From Solibacteraceae bacterium (GTDB lineage Bacteria > Acidobacteriota > Terriglobia > Bryobacterales > Bryobacteraceae), in contig JAJPJX010000162.1 in NCBI GenBank assembly GCA_021324015.1, positions 1-64,000 of the forward strand: 64,000 nt of DNA, read 5' to 3'. The notes under the pieces were generated by a model. It saw only the letters and a list, made by a program, of their open reading frames with translations, was not told the origin of the DNA and did not search any database. Within the stretch, counting starts at the first letter, position 1; each line of letters opens with the position of its first letter. Shown here in pieces: positions 1 through 8,666 of the stretch. Both the position numbers and the translations under genes were made by a program.

Positions 1-206
1 GTTTCGGGAATTGGTTCGGGTAAGTCTGGGGTTTCCCCCCGGAGACTGCCGCCAATAAGCCCCGTTACGTTTCACCCCGCCCCGGTCCCCGCCAAAACGC
101 GGAGGACCGGAGGCGGTGACGATCACCTCCCCATCCGCCAGACACCCGCTTTACAGCCGTAGTGTGCCCATACGGCGCCCTCCTCCAAAGATAGAATCAA
201 TAGGTC
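1..206. other. 5' intergenic segment, no gene seen
   Basis: I see no convincing coding sequence or RNA gene here. A TAGAAT hexamer at 192-197 lies only about ten bases before the ATG of the amidohydrolase at 207. If it is a -10 element, the transcript would be nearly leaderless. No matching -35 element is evident. Confidence 0.4.
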
Positions 207-1925
207 ATGCTTCGTCCCATCGCCCTCATCGCCGCGCTCACCGCCTCACTGGCGGCGGCCGACTCCGACCTCATCCTGCACCACGGCAAAATCGTCACCG
301 TCGATTCCAGGTTCTCCATCGCCCAGGCCGTCGCCATCAAAGCCAACAAAATCGTGGCCGTGGGCGCCGGCCGCGAGATCCTCGCCGCCGAACGCGGGCC
401 GCACACCCGCGTCATCGATCTGCAGGGCCGCACCGTCCTCCCCGGCCTCATCGACAGCCATGTGCACGCCCTCGAAGCCGGCCTCAGCGAGTTCCGCGGC
501 AAGCTGCCTCCCCTCGATTCCTTCGCCGCCGTGCAAGCCTATATCAAGGACCAGGCGCGCCGCACGCCCCCGGGCCAGTGGATCGTGGTCCCGCGCACCT
601 TCCCCACCCGCCTCCACGAACTGCGCATGCCTACCCGTGAGGTCCTCGACGTGGTCACCGACCACCCCGTGCTGTTCGACGCCAGCTACATCGTCATCTT
701 GAATTCCATGGGCCTCAAAGTCAGCGGTATCACCCGCGACACGCCCAACCCGCCCCGCGGCGAAATCGTCAAGGACGCCAACGGCGAGCCCAACGGCATC
801 CTCAAAAACGCCGCCAAACTGGTCAAGGGCCTGAACGCCCACGCCTCGTTCACCGAGGACGAAAAGCTCCAGGCTCTCGAACACATGCTGCGCCTCTACG
901 TCGAGGCCGGCCTCACTTCCGTGGGCGACCGTGCCGTCAACGCCGAGCAAATCGCCCTCTACCAGAAGCTCAAGGCCCAGGGCCGCCTGCCCATCCGCGC
1001 CGTGCTCACCTGGCGTCCGGACGGCTCTCGCCCCGCCCAGGAACTGGTCGATGCGATCAATCACGCGCCCTACACCACCGGTACCGGCGACGACTGGCTC
1101 AAGTTCGGCGCCTTCAAGCTCACGCTCGATGGCGGCATGACTATCGGCACCGCTTACCAGCGCCACCCCTACGGCCCCTTCGGCCGCCAGCTTTACGGCA
1201 AGACTGATCCCGATGATCGCGGCCAGCTCTTCATCCCGGCCGACAAGCTTCTCACCATCATGCGCGCGGCGCGCAACCGCGGCTGGCAGTTGACCACTCA
1301 CGATCAGGGCGGCGGCGCCATCGACGCCTGGCTCGACTGCCTCCAGGCCCTTGACCGCGAGCGCCCCATCGCGCCCTCCCGCTCCTTCGTTATGCACGCC
1401 AGCTTTCAGAGCCCCGAAGCCATTGCCCGCATGCAGAAAATGGGCCTCCTCGCCGACGTGCAGCCCCAGTGGCTCTACCTCGATGGGCCGGCGCTCGAAA
1501 AAGTCTTCGGCCACCAGGGCATGCGCTATTTCTTCCCGCTGCGCAGCTACCGCAACGCCGGCATCCTGCTGGCCTCCGGCAGCGACCACATGATCGGCTG
1601 GGATAAGAACAAAGCCGTCAATCCCTACAATCCCTTCCTCAGCATGTGGATCGAAATCGCCCGCCGCACTGACCGCGGCGAAGTCCTCTACCCCGAAGAA
1701 CGGCTCACCCGCGAAGAGGCCCTCCGCTCCCACACCATCTGGGCGGCTTACATGCAGTTCGCCGAACAGGTCAAAGGGTCGCTCGAGCCCGGCAAACTCG
1801 CCGACCTCGTGGTCATTGACCGCGACTACCTCACCTGCCCGGAAGACCAGATCAAAGACATCCAGCCCCTGATGACTTTCCTCAACGGCAAACTCGTCTA
1901 CTCCGCGCCGGACATGGGAAAATAA
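207..1925 (+). CDS. secreted YtcJ-like amidohydrolase
   Basis: A 572-residue metal-dependent hydrolase of the amidohydrolase superfamily, YtcJ/Amidohydro_3 type. Residues 1-18 form a short signal peptide ending near SLAAA, so the enzyme probably acts outside the cytoplasm. An N-terminal composite beta domain is followed by the metal-binding HVH motif (His85, His87). Later conserved pieces are THDQGGG, MHASFQ and the C-terminal GSDHMIGWD. The tail (GKLADLVVIDRD) is the usual return to the beta-sandwich. Relatives hydrolyse amides or N-formyl compounds, but the substrate cannot be told from sequence. The next gene starts 7 bases after the stop, so the two are probably co-transcribed. Family confidence is high, substrate unknown. 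Confidence 0.9.
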   Translation: MLRPIALIAALTASLAAADSDLILHHGKIVTVDSRFSIAQAVAIKANKIVAVGAGREILAAERGPHTRVIDLQGRTVLPGLIDSHVHALEAGLSEFRGKLPPLDSFAAVQAYIKDQARRTPPGQWIVVPRTFPTRLHELRMPTREVLDVVTDHPVLFDASYIVILNSMGLKVSGITRDTPNPPRGEIVKDANGEPNGILKNAAKLVKGLNAHASFTEDEKLQALEHMLRLYVEAGLTSVGDRAVNAEQIALYQKLKAQGRLPIRAVLTWRPDGSRPAQELVDAINHAPYTTGTGDDWLKFGAFKLTLDGGMTIGTAYQRHPYGPFGRQLYGKTDPDDRGQLFIPADKLLTIMRAARNRGWQLTTHDQGGGAIDAWLDCLQALDRERPIAPSRSFVMHASFQSPEAIARMQKMGLLADVQPQWLYLDGPALEKVFGHQGMRYFFPLRSYRNAGILLASGSDHMIGWDKNKAVNPYNPFLSMWIEIARRTDRGEVLYPEERLTREEALRSHTIWAAYMQFAEQVKGSLEPGKLADLVVIDRDYLTCPEDQIKDIQPLMTFLNGKLVYSAPDMGK

Positions 1926-1931
1926 CAGGGA

Positions 1932-2744
1932 ATGATCGAACAGCTTCACCCGGGCGTTTCCGCCAAAAATGCCCGGGTCTGCCTCTTTGACTTCGATGGC
2001 ACCATTTCCTTGATCCGCTCCGGCTGGATGGACGTCATGGTCCCCATGATGGTGGAGATCCTCCTGGACCTCAAAACCGGGGAGACCGCGGAAGAGCTGC
2101 GGCGCGTGGTGGAGGATTTCGTCTGGCGTCTCACCGGCAAGCAGACCATGTACCAGATGGTCGAGTTTGCCGAGCAGATCGCCAGTCGCGGCGGCCAGCC
2201 CCTCGATCCGCTGGCCTATAAGAAGATGTATCTGGAGCTCCTCCACGCCCGTATCCGCTATCGCATCGAAGAGCTCCGTTCCGGCCAGGCGCCGCCCGAA
2301 AAATACCTGGTGCCCGGCGCGCGGGAACTCGTCCAAGCGCTGCGCGAGCGCGGCTTGAAACTCTATCTTGCCAGCGGCACCGACCAGGAATACATGCGCG
2401 AAGAGGCCCACCTGCTCGGCATCGCGCCCTACTTCGATGGCGGCGTCTACGGCGCGCTCGACGACTACAAGAGCTTCTCCAAGAAGATCCTGATCCAGCG
2501 CCTGATCGCGTCGGCCCACGTCCGCGGCGACGAATTCCTGGGCTTCGGCGACGGTTACGTGGAAATCGAAAACATCAAGGAAGTCGGCGGCGTGGCCGTG
2601 GGCGTTGCCACCGCGGAGCCCGAATGCCGCGCCGTGGATGAATGGAAACGCCAGCGCCTGGCCGGCGTGGGCGCCGATTTCATCATCCCCAATTTCCTCT
2701 GCCGCCAGGAACTGCTCCACACGCTCTTCCACAATGGCCAGTAA
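1932..2744 (+). CDS. HAD-superfamily phosphatase, first gene of sugar-phosphate cassette
   Basis: A 270-residue HAD hydrolase with a helical cap like beta-phosphoglucomutase or phosphoglycolate phosphatase. Motif I is DFDGT (nucleophile Asp20, acid Asp22). Motif II is the SGT segment after LKLYLA, a lysine follows in the SFSKK stretch, and motif IV is the GFGDG acidic turn. The start ATG has a GGGA Shine-Dalgarno just upstream. The 3' end overlaps the next gene by 11 bases, which argues for translational coupling. In this cluster it could remove a phosphate from a heptose- or hexose-bisphosphate, the role GmhB plays in heptose synthesis, but it is not GmhB by sequence. That role is inferred from context. 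Confidence 0.85.
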   Translation: MIEQLHPGVSAKNARVCLFDFDGTISLIRSGWMDVMVPMMVEILLDLKTGETAEELRRVVEDFVWRLTGKQTMYQMVEFAEQIASRGGQPLDPLAYKKMYLELLHARIRYRIEELRSGQAPPEKYLVPGARELVQALRERGLKLYLASGTDQEYMREEAHLLGIAPYFDGGVYGALDDYKSFSKKILIQRLIASAHVRGDEFLGFGDGYVEIENIKEVGGVAVGVATAEPECRAVDEWKRQRLAGVGADFIIPNFLCRQELLHTLFHNGQ

Positions 2745-3702
2745 GTATCCGCTTTTCGACCGCTCCCGCCTGCGGATTCAGCCGCTCGCGGAGCGCGTGC
2801 ACGACCTGCACCTGGACCACTGGCTGGCGCTCGAAGAGGCGCCGCTTCCCTACGATCATCCGCAGCTTGGCGAAGTGGCCGCGCGCGTGGTGCGCGCCAG
2901 AGAGGCCGGCGCCGCCCGCATCCTCATGATGGGCGCGCACGTGCTCCGCGCCGGGGTCAACCGCCAGATCATCGACCTGCTGGAAGGCGGCTTCCTGGAT
3001 CACATCGCCGTCAACGGCGCCGGCGCCATCCACGATTACGAGCTCGCGCGCATCGGCGCCACCACCGAGAGCGTGGCGCGCTACATCCGCACCGGCGAAT
3101 TCGGCCTCTGGCGTGAGACCGGCGAGCTGAACGATTGGATCCGCGAAGCCGCGGAAATGCAGCTCGGTCTGGGCGAAAACGTGGGCCGGCGCATCGCCGC
3201 GAGCGATTTTCCCCACCGCGGCCTGAGCGTCCTCGCCGCTGCCTGGCGTCTCTCCATCCCGGTCACGGTCCACGCCGGCGTGGGGTACGACATCCTGCAC
3301 GAACATCCCAACTGCGACGGAGCGGCCCTCGGCGAAGCCAGCTACCGCGATTTCCTGATCTTCGCCAAAACCGTCGAGCGCCTGGAAAACGGCCTCCTGC
3401 TCTCCTTCGGCTCCGCCATCATGGCCCCCGAAGTCTACCTCAAGGCCCTGGCCATGGCGCGCAACGTGGCGCACCAGGAAGGCCGTGAAATCCGTCATTT
3501 CACCACCGCTGTCTTCGACCTGGTGCCCATCGAAGGCAATATCCACCAGGAGCGTCCCAAGAGCGATCCGGCCTACTATTTCCGGCCGTATAAAACGATC
3601 CTGGTCCGCACTGTGGCCGATGGCGGCGAGAGCTTCTACTTTTGCGGCGATCACCGCGCCACCTTCCCCGCTCTGCGGCGCGCCATCCGGGACCGGGCAT
3701 GA
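2734..3702 (+). CDS. deoxyhypusine synthase-like protein of unknown function
   Basis: A 322-residue protein. The start chosen is the ATG at 2734, inside the 3' end of the HAD gene; an in-frame start further upstream would read deep into that gene. I read it as a member of the deoxyhypusine synthase fold. It has a Rossmann-like MMGAHVL segment, a glycine-rich NGAGAIHDYELA block resembling the NAD-binding region, and a C-terminal GDHRATFPAL block resembling the DHS C-terminus. Bacteria lack the eIF5A substrate, and bacterial DHS-like proteins mostly have other or unknown roles. Here it is embedded among sugar kinases and an isomerase with overlapping reading frames, so I infer a role in the same pathway. 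An NAD-dependent step is possible but unproven. Confidence 0.65.
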   Translation: MASKYPLFDRSRLRIQPLAERVHDLHLDHWLALEEAPLPYDHPQLGEVAARVVRAREAGAARILMMGAHVLRAGVNRQIIDLLEGGFLDHIAVNGAGAIHDYELARIGATTESVARYIRTGEFGLWRETGELNDWIREAAEMQLGLGENVGRRIAASDFPHRGLSVLAAAWRLSIPVTVHAGVGYDILHEHPNCDGAALGEASYRDFLIFAKTVERLENGLLLSFGSAIMAPEVYLKALAMARNVAHQEGREIRHFTTAVFDLVPIEGNIHQERPKSDPAYYFRPYKTILVRTVADGGESFYFCGDHRATFPALRRAIRDRA

Positions 3703-4673
3703 CGGCGGAAGAGATCCTGCGGGCCATTCCCCGCCTTTCCGCCCTGGTGGTCGGCGATATTTGCCTGGACCGCTGGTGTACCTATGACCCGGCCACCAGC
3801 GAGCCATCGCGCGAGACCGGCATTCCCCGCATCGGCGTCGTCCGCACCGAGGTCACGCCCGGCGCCGGCGGCACGGTGGCCAATAACCTGGCGGCTCTCG
3901 GCTGCGGGCGCGTGGCCGTGCTGGGCGCCATCGGCGACGACGGCTTCGGCTTCGAGCTTTCCCGCGAGCTGGGCGCGCGCGGCATCTCTTCCGAGCTGTG
4001 CGTCCGCGCCGCCGGCATGCAGACCTTCACCTACACCAAGGTGATCAACCAGGCTACCGGCGTCGAGGATCAGCCGCGCCTGGATTTCATCCACACCGCG
4101 CCGCTTCCGCCCGCCGTCGAAGGCCGCATCCTGGACAACCTGCAAAGCGCCGTGGACACTTTCGACGCCATCCTGATCTCCGACCAGGCGGAAACCAGCC
4201 AGGGCGGCGTCATCACGCCGGCCGTGCGCGAGCTGCTCGCCGAACTGGCCCCCAATTATCCGGACAAGATCTTCTTCGCCGATTCGCGCGCCCGCATCCA
4301 CCTCTTTCGGCAGGTGATCGTCAAGCCCAACCGGCAGGAGGCCGCGGCCGCCTGCCATGCCCTGTTTGGCAGCACGGACTATGCGGCCCTGCGCCGCCAC
4401 GTCGAAGCCCGCCTGCTGATGGTCACTCACGGAGGCGAAGGCGTCCTGGTGGTGAGCGATGCCGGTGAGACCTGGATCAAGACCCGCCCGGTCGCTCACC
4501 CGGTGGATATCTGCGGAGCCGGCGACAGCTTCTCCGCCGGCGCCGCCCTGGCCCTGGCCGCCGGCGCTTCCCCGGCCGAAGCCGCCGCCTTCGGCAACCG
4601 CGTGGCCTCCATCACCATCATGAAGAAAGGCACCGGCACCGCCTCTCCGGCGGAAGTCCTGGCCGCGTCATGA
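3699..4673 (+). CDS. PfkB-family sugar kinase (HldE kinase-domain-like)
   Basis: A 324-residue ribokinase-like kinase. The N-terminal ALVVGDICLD strand and the GGTVANN glycine motif bind the sugar, and the C-terminal DICGAGDSFSAG signature carries the catalytic Asp276. It resembles the kinase domain of the heptose enzyme HldE/RfaE but has no nucleotidyltransferase domain. It should therefore phosphorylate a sugar or sugar phosphate at C1 or similar, using ATP. The start ATG overlaps the stop of the preceding gene (ATGA), and its own stop overlaps the ROK gene in the same way. A heptose-7-phosphate substrate is plausible given the GmhA-like isomerase two genes on, but this is inference. Confidence 0.85.
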   Translation: MTAEEILRAIPRLSALVVGDICLDRWCTYDPATSEPSRETGIPRIGVVRTEVTPGAGGTVANNLAALGCGRVAVLGAIGDDGFGFELSRELGARGISSELCVRAAGMQTFTYTKVINQATGVEDQPRLDFIHTAPLPPAVEGRILDNLQSAVDTFDAILISDQAETSQGGVITPAVRELLAELAPNYPDKIFFADSRARIHLFRQVIVKPNRQEAAAACHALFGSTDYAALRRHVEARLLMVTHGGEGVLVVSDAGETWIKTRPVAHPVDICGAGDSFSAGAALALAAGASPAEAAAFGNRVASITIMKKGTGTASPAEVLAAS

Positions 4674-5521
4674 AGACTACCCTGGCCATCGATATCGGCG
4701 GCACCAAGTTCTCCATGGCGGTCTTCGAGGACGACCGCATGGCGCGGCACGTGACCCGCTCGACCGACAAAGAAGGCGGCAAGGACTGGATGCTCGCGCA
4801 GATCGCCGCTATCGCCGGTGAGTGGCGCGGCGAGTTCCGCTTCGAGCGCTGCGGCGTGGGCTTCGGCGGCCCGGTCAATTTCGCCGAACAGCGCGTGGCG
4901 CTCTCCACCCATGTAGGCGGCTGGCGCGACTTCCACCTCACCGCGCACCTGCGCGACTTGCTCGGGATTCCGGTCATCATGGATAACGACGCCAACGCCG
5001 GCGCGCTGGGCGAGGCTTTCCACGGTGCCGGCCGAGGCTTTTCCCCGCTCTTCTACATGACGCTCTCCACCGGCATCGGCGGCGGCATCTACCGCGACGG
5101 CGACATCTGGCGCGGCGCCGACTCCTACGGCGGCGAGATCGGGCATCTGACCACCCGCCCGGACGGGCCCGAGTGCCTGTGCGGCGCGCGCGGGTGCTAC
5201 GAGCGCATGTGCAGCGGCCTCTGGCTGGAGCACGACCACGGCAAGACCGCGAAAGAGCTGCTTCAGGACCCCGCCTTCGTGGCCCGCTATGTGGTGGACC
5301 TGGCGCTGGGTCTGAAGGCTTGTATCATGTTATTGAACCCGGCGCGTATCGTGATCGGCGGCGGCATCAGCAAGGCCGGGGACAAGCTGTTCGGCCCCCT
5401 GCGCGCGGAGCTGCGCCGCCAGATTACGGATTGGTCGGCCGCGCGCATCGACGTGGCGCCGGCCGCGCTGGGCGATGACAGCGTGCTCTACGGCGCGCTG
5501 GCGCTGGCAAGGAATTTATGA
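4670..5521 (+). CDS. ROK-family sugar kinase
   Basis: A 283-residue ROK protein. The N-terminal LAIDIGGTKFS strand is the ATP phosphate-binding motif. GVGFGGPVN and the NDANAGALGE segment build the sugar site, with the catalytic Asp in that second motif. The zinc signature CLCGARGCYE is intact. There is no N-terminal helix-turn-helix, so it is a kinase and not a NagC-type repressor. ROK kinases phosphorylate glucose, N-acetylglucosamine, N-acetylmannosamine or fructose, and which applies here is unknown. It overlaps both neighbours by four bases (ATGA). Two sugar kinases in one coupled cassette suggest two successive or alternative phosphorylations. Confidence 0.88.
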   Translation: MKTTLAIDIGGTKFSMAVFEDDRMARHVTRSTDKEGGKDWMLAQIAAIAGEWRGEFRFERCGVGFGGPVNFAEQRVALSTHVGGWRDFHLTAHLRDLLGIPVIMDNDANAGALGEAFHGAGRGFSPLFYMTLSTGIGGGIYRDGDIWRGADSYGGEIGHLTTRPDGPECLCGARGCYERMCSGLWLEHDHGKTAKELLQDPAFVARYVVDLALGLKACIMLLNPARIVIGGGISKAGDKLFGPLRAELRRQITDWSAARIDVAPAALGDDSVLYGALALARNL

Positions 5522-6072
5522 ATTTTCCCGCGGAATACAAAATCCATCTCCTCCAGGCGATCGAGGCCATCGACCTGGAGAAAGTGAATCAGGCCATCGA
5601 GTGGTTCCGGGAAGCGCGCGCCGCCGGCCGGCGCATCTTCGTGTGCGGCAACGGCGGCAGTGCCTCCACCGCCTCGCACTTCGCCTGCGACATGGTCAAG
5701 GGCGCCAGCTTCAACCGCCCCCGGCGCTTTCGCATCATGGCACTCACCGATTCGCTCCCCACCATCACCGCCTACTCCAACGACGTGGCCTACGATGCCG
5801 TCTTCGTCGAGCAACTGCGCAACTTCGCCGAGCCGGGCGACCTGTTCATGGGCATCAGCGGCTCCGGCAATTCGCCCAACGTCCTGCGCGCCATCGAATA
5901 CGCCAACTCGGCCGGCTGCCGCACGATCGCGCTCACCGGGCGCGACGGCGGCAAACTCGGCCCCATGGCCCACCTGAATATCCAGGTCTCCGTGCCGCAC
6001 ATGGGGCGCATCGAAGACGCCCACATGATCGTCTGCCACATGATCGGCTACTACTTCATGGACCAGGAGTAA
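5518..6072 (+). CDS. SIS-domain phosphosugar isomerase, GmhA-like
   Basis: A 184-residue single SIS domain of the size of GmhA (sedoheptulose-7-phosphate isomerase) and DiaA. It has the FVCGNGGSASTASHFACD motif that binds the sugar phosphate and the GISGSGNSPNVL loop. GmhA converts sedoheptulose 7-phosphate to D-glycero-D-manno-heptose 7-phosphate. With the PfkB kinase and HAD phosphatase this gives three of the four activities needed to make an activated heptose; a nucleotidyltransferase is not seen in the window. The start overlaps the ROK stop (ATGA). The TonB receptor begins at or just after this gene's stop, so the transcript probably continues. Isomerase family confidence is high, precise substrate moderate. 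Confidence 0.85.
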   Translation: MNFPAEYKIHLLQAIEAIDLEKVNQAIEWFREARAAGRRIFVCGNGGSASTASHFACDMVKGASFNRPRRFRIMALTDSLPTITAYSNDVAYDAVFVEQLRNFAEPGDLFMGISGSGNSPNVLRAIEYANSAGCRTIALTGRDGGKLGPMAHLNIQVSVPHMGRIEDAHMIVCHMIGYYFMDQE

Positions 6073-6074
6073 TT

Positions 6075-8666
6075 CTGCGCCACGCGCTCCTCTCCATTCT
6101 GCTGGCCGCTGTGCCCATAGCCGGCCAGCAGCCGGCCGCCGCGCCTAAAGACAAGCCCGAGACGGTTCCTCAGCGCGCGGAAAGCAGCCGGCGCATCGAC
6201 CTGAACCTGCTGGGCGTCACCGATACCGCCAACGGCGAGAGCCGCCGCAACGAGAACATCCATTTCAACCTGGTGGACAACAACGCCCTCAAGGAGCTCA
6301 ACGTGCGGCTGGGCGTGACCGCCACCATCATCCAGGAGTTCCGCCCGGAGCGCGGTTACTTCGGCGCGGAATTCGGCAATGCGCCCACAGCGGTGCTGTA
6401 CGTCCCGCCTTTCAAGGCGCCCGCCTGGCACGGCAGCCTCTTCGAGCGCCACCAGAACAGCATTTTCAGCGCGCGGTCTTTCTTCCAGGTCGGCGGCGTG
6501 CAGCCGGCGCACGAAAACAATTACGGCTTCACGCTGGCGGGCCCGCTGTGGCGGGGCGCGTTTCTGCAACTCGACGGTAGCCAGGACAAATCCCGCGGCA
6601 GCGTGAACGGCAACGTGCTGGTGCCCATGGCCGACGAGCGCACGCCGCTCACCAACGATCCGGCCACGCGCGCCATCGTCGAGCGCTTCCTGGCGGCTTT
6701 TCCGGCGGAACTGCCCAACCGCACCGACGTCAATCCCCGGGCGCTCAACACCAACTCGCCGCAGACCATCGACGACAACAACCTGGGCGCGCGTCTGGAC
6801 CAAAACTGGGGCGCGCGCGACCGCCTCAGCCTGCGCTACCAGTGGCTCACGCAGCACGTGCAGGCCTTCGAACTAGTGGCCGGCCAGAATCCCGATACCG
6901 ACACCCGCTCGCACAGCGCGCGCATCACCTGGGAGCGGCAGTGGAACGCCCGCACCCTGACGAACCTTTCCGCGGGCTTCGACCGCATCGGCAACCTGCT
7001 GGTTTCCGCCCCCGGCGCCGTCGGCCCCACGGTCTCGGTGGCGGGCTTGGAGATGCTCGGTCCGCTGGCTGGAATCCCCATCAACCGCAAGCAGAATCTC
7101 TACCGCTACGGCGGCCAGGCGCGCCGCCTGGCCGGCAACCACGAGTGGACCGCGGGCTTCAACCTGCTGCGGCGGCAGTTGAACGGCCTCGAATCCGACA
7201 CCCACCGGGGCTACATTTCCTTCACCGCCGATTTCGGCCGCGACGCCATCACCAACTTGCGCATGGGCACGCCCACCCAGAACATCCAGGCCATTGGCAA
7301 CATCACCCGCGGCTTCCGCAACTGGGACATGCAGTATTACGCGGGCGACCGCTGGCGCGTGAGCCCCGATCTCACGTTGAATTTCAGCCTGCGCTACGCG
7401 CCGGTCACTACGCCGGCGGAAGTGAACCACTTCAACACCATCCCCTACCCGTGCGACTGCAACAATTTTGCGCCATCAGCCGGTTTCGCCTGGCGCCTGC
7501 CGGGCGCCTGGGGCGTGCTGCGCGGCGCCTATGGCCTGCAATATGGCGAGATCTATCCGGTCACCTTTCAGCAGGTGCGCTTTGATCCGCCCTGGAACCA
7601 CAAGATCGTGGTCACCGCGCCCAGCCTGGTAGATCCGCTGACCTCCCTCACGCAGGAGGGCCAGGCGCCGGACGCCCGCTCCACCGTCTACCTGCTGGCG
7701 CCCAACCTGGTGGCTCCCTACGCGCACCAGTACAACTTCAGTTGGGAGGCTAAGCTTTCGGGCGCCTGGAACCTGCAAGTAGGCTACGTGGGCAGCCGCG
7801 AGCACAAACTGCTCTCCATGTGGTACCTGAACCGCGCGCACCCGGTGCCCGGCATCCCCCTCACCACCGCGACCATCAACCAGCGCCGCGCCAACCAGGA
7901 TCTCGCGGATATCCGCTGGGTGCTGAACGGGTCGGACGGTTACTTCGACGCCGCGCGGGTCACCCTGGTGGTGCCGCGCTGGCATGGCGTCTCCATGGAC
8001 GTCTCCTACTGGTACAGCAAGGCGATGGACCTGGGCAGCGCGTACAGCAACACCGCGTATGACGCCGATTCGCGCCTGGGCCGCAGCCAGTCGGAGTTTG
8101 AGACGCATTCGGACATGAAGGCGCTCAGCGACTTCGATCAGCCGCACTCGTTTCTTTGGCGCATCTCCTACGCCATGCCCTCGTTCTCGCGCGTGCTGGG
8201 CGGGTGGCGGCTTTCCGCGGTGACTCTGCTCAAGAGCGGCACGCCCTTCAACGTGATCACGGGCTCGGATTCGCCCGGCTACGGCAACGTGGACGGTAAC
8301 GGCAGCGACCGGCCCAACATTCTGGACCCTTCGATTCTGGGCCGCACCATCGGCAATCCGGACACCTCCATGAGCCTGATGCCACGGTCCGCCTTTTCGT
8401 TCATCGCGCCGGGCGCCGAGGCCGGCGATATCGGCCGCAACACATTTCGCAAGGGCGGCATCGGCAACGTGAATGCGGCCGTTTCTCGCACCTGGCGCAT
8501 CCGCTCGGAAAAGCAGATGACCTTTCGCGCCGAGTCCATCAACTTTTTCAACACGCCGCAGTTCGCCGCGCCCGGCCTGGAACTGGCCCAGCCCAACTTC
8601 GGACAGATCACCAACACGCTCAACGACGGGCGCGCCTTCCGCTTCCTCGTGCAGTTCGCGTTTTAG
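6075..8666 (+). CDS. TonB-dependent receptor lacking the usual N-terminal regulatory domain
   Basis: About 863 residues of Oar/CirA-like outer-membrane beta-barrel. The open frame extends far upstream through the isomerase gene but has no ATG or GTG near the signal peptide. GGAG at 6066-6069 precedes ATT at 6072 and CTG at 6075, so a near-cognate start is likely, followed by a hydrophobic stretch LLSILLAAVPIAGQ. Unlike the receptor at 12426-15806, it lacks the carboxypeptidase-regulatory domain and most of a plug; mature sequence begins almost directly with barrel-type sequence. The C-terminus ends in Phe (FLVQFAF), as expected for outer-membrane barrels. Its stop overlaps the stop of the convergent gene. 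It probably exports or takes up a ligand related to the upstream sugar cassette, but that link is only positional. Confidence 0.8.
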   Translation: MRHALLSILLAAVPIAGQQPAAAPKDKPETVPQRAESSRRIDLNLLGVTDTANGESRRNENIHFNLVDNNALKELNVRLGVTATIIQEFRPERGYFGAEFGNAPTAVLYVPPFKAPAWHGSLFERHQNSIFSARSFFQVGGVQPAHENNYGFTLAGPLWRGAFLQLDGSQDKSRGSVNGNVLVPMADERTPLTNDPATRAIVERFLAAFPAELPNRTDVNPRALNTNSPQTIDDNNLGARLDQNWGARDRLSLRYQWLTQHVQAFELVAGQNPDTDTRSHSARITWERQWNARTLTNLSAGFDRIGNLLVSAPGAVGPTVSVAGLEMLGPLAGIPINRKQNLYRYGGQARRLAGNHEWTAGFNLLRRQLNGLESDTHRGYISFTADFGRDAITNLRMGTPTQNIQAIGNITRGFRNWDMQYYAGDRWRVSPDLTLNFSLRYAPVTTPAEVNHFNTIPYPCDCNNFAPSAGFAWRLPGAWGVLRGAYGLQYGEIYPVTFQQVRFDPPWNHKIVVTAPSLVDPLTSLTQEGQAPDARSTVYLLAPNLVAPYAHQYNFSWEAKLSGAWNLQVGYVGSREHKLLSMWYLNRAHPVPGIPLTTATINQRRANQDLADIRWVLNGSDGYFDAARVTLVVPRWHGVSMDVSYWYSKAMDLGSAYSNTAYDADSRLGRSQSEFETHSDMKALSDFDQPHSFLWRISYAMPSFSRVLGGWRLSAVTLLKSGTPFNVITGSDSPGYGNVDGNGSDRPNILDPSILGRTIGNPDTSMSLMPRSAFSFIAPGAEAGDIGRNTFRKGGIGNVNAAVSRTWRIRSEKQMTFRAESINFFNTPQFAAPGLELAQPNFGQITNTLNDGRAFRFLVQFAF

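Noticed and set aside
246-2732. An 828-codon open frame on the minus strand opposite the amidohydrolase and HAD genes
   Set aside because: It is a shadow of high-GC coding sequence on the plus strand: the composition is Gly/Ala/Val/Glu/Asp-rich with no family motifs, while the plus-strand frames have clear enzyme motifs and ribosome sites.
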